NCBI GenBank assembly: GCA_002470275.1
Contig: DKNY01000034.1
Coordinates: 9,153 to 22,417, forward strand
Direction: 5' to 3'
Origin: Gammaproteobacteria bacterium UBA7376
GTDB taxonomy: Bacteria > Pseudomonadota > Gammaproteobacteria > Pseudomonadales > Azotimanducaceae
Length of the DNA stretch: 13,265 nucleotides
A program made the position numbers and the translations under genes. The first letter of the stretch is position 1, and the number at the start of each line of letters is the position of its first letter. The notes beneath the pieces are model-generated. The model searched no databases. It saw nothing but the letters and a program-made list of their open reading frames with translations, and was not told the DNA's origin. Below, in pieces: positions 13,190-13,265 of the stretch.

Positions 13190-13265
13190 ATGGCGAATCT
13201 TGCAACGTTTAGGGACGACGTCAGAGGCTGGCTGGATGAATACTGTCCTCAATCCATGCGCACGC
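13190..13265 (+). CDS. acyl-CoA dehydrogenase, N-terminal fragment (runs off the window)
   Basis: Only 25 codons are visible, reading MANLATFRDDVRGWLDEYCP and then QSMRT. The pattern F-R-x-x-V-R-x-W-L-x-x-x-C-P-x-x-M-R-T is typical of the N-terminus of FAD-dependent acyl-CoA dehydrogenases, which catalyse the first step of fatty-acid beta-oxidation. GAGGG is 4 bases before the ATG. The FAD-binding and catalytic parts lie beyond the window, so the call rests on the N-terminal pattern alone. It diverges from fur. Confidence 0.7.
   Translation, partial: MANLATFRDDVRGWLDEYCPQSMRT

Noticed and set aside
1..13265. tRNA genes, CRISPR array, insertion sequence, prophage or defence system
   Set aside because: No T-loop-like GGTTCGAATCC, no regularly spaced repeats, and no integrase, transposase or known defence protein is encoded.

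Overview
The window looks like chromosomal DNA of a free-living, aerobic gammaproteobacterium. The best taxonomic clue is the Fur protein, which ends in VRKKK and reads HDHMV-x-x-DTG, the form found in Pseudomonas-like and related marine lineages, rather than the Cys-rich enterobacterial form. The rest fits: an O2-dependent desaturase, a TauD-type dioxygenase, two glutathione S-transferases and a class II sirtuin. Genes are packed tightly, with moderately GC-rich codon use. I see no rRNA, tRNA, CRISPR array, integrase or transposase.

Layout. (1) Bases 1-4629 run on the plus strand: a winged-helix plus SAM methyltransferase preceded by short near-repeats, a membrane protein with two TM2 units, O-acetylhomoserine sulfhydrylase (metY), an alpha/beta hydrolase and a YfcG-like GST. 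(2) Bases 4626-6116 are a minus-strand operon: a 58-residue two-helix membrane protein, a TauD/TfdA dioxygenase and a HIT protein that probably starts at TTG inside the end of the dioxygenase gene. (3) Bases 6117-7727 hold a poorly explained 366-base interval and an acyl-CoA desaturase with an extra charged helical tail. (4) Bases 7747-9650 are a minus-strand pair: a second, unrelated GST and an exported serine hydrolase of the beta-lactamase/EstB fold. (5) Bases 9792-11233 are a plus-strand pair: class II Sir2 deacetylase and an exported DUF6491-type protein. (6) Bases 11234-12569 hold an interval of about 460 bases ending in a convincing promoter, then a MerR-HTH/TPR fusion regulator. (7) Bases 12578-13265 hold fur on the minus strand, diverging from the first 25 codons of a probable acyl-CoA dehydrogenase.

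How the genes may work together. Sulfur assimilation (metY), glutathione/thiol chemistry (two GSTs, each beside a hydrolase), an Fe(II)/2-oxoglutarate enzyme, fatty-acid modification and iron control suggest general metabolic and stress functions, not one defence or mobile system. I did not find an obvious new multi-gene system. The most informative unlisted signals are a perfect 14-base dyad between the -35 and -10 of the MerR-TPR gene (likely autoregulatory operator), the small membrane protein heading the dioxygenase operon, the coiled-coil tail on the desaturase, and two intervals with ambiguous coding potential.
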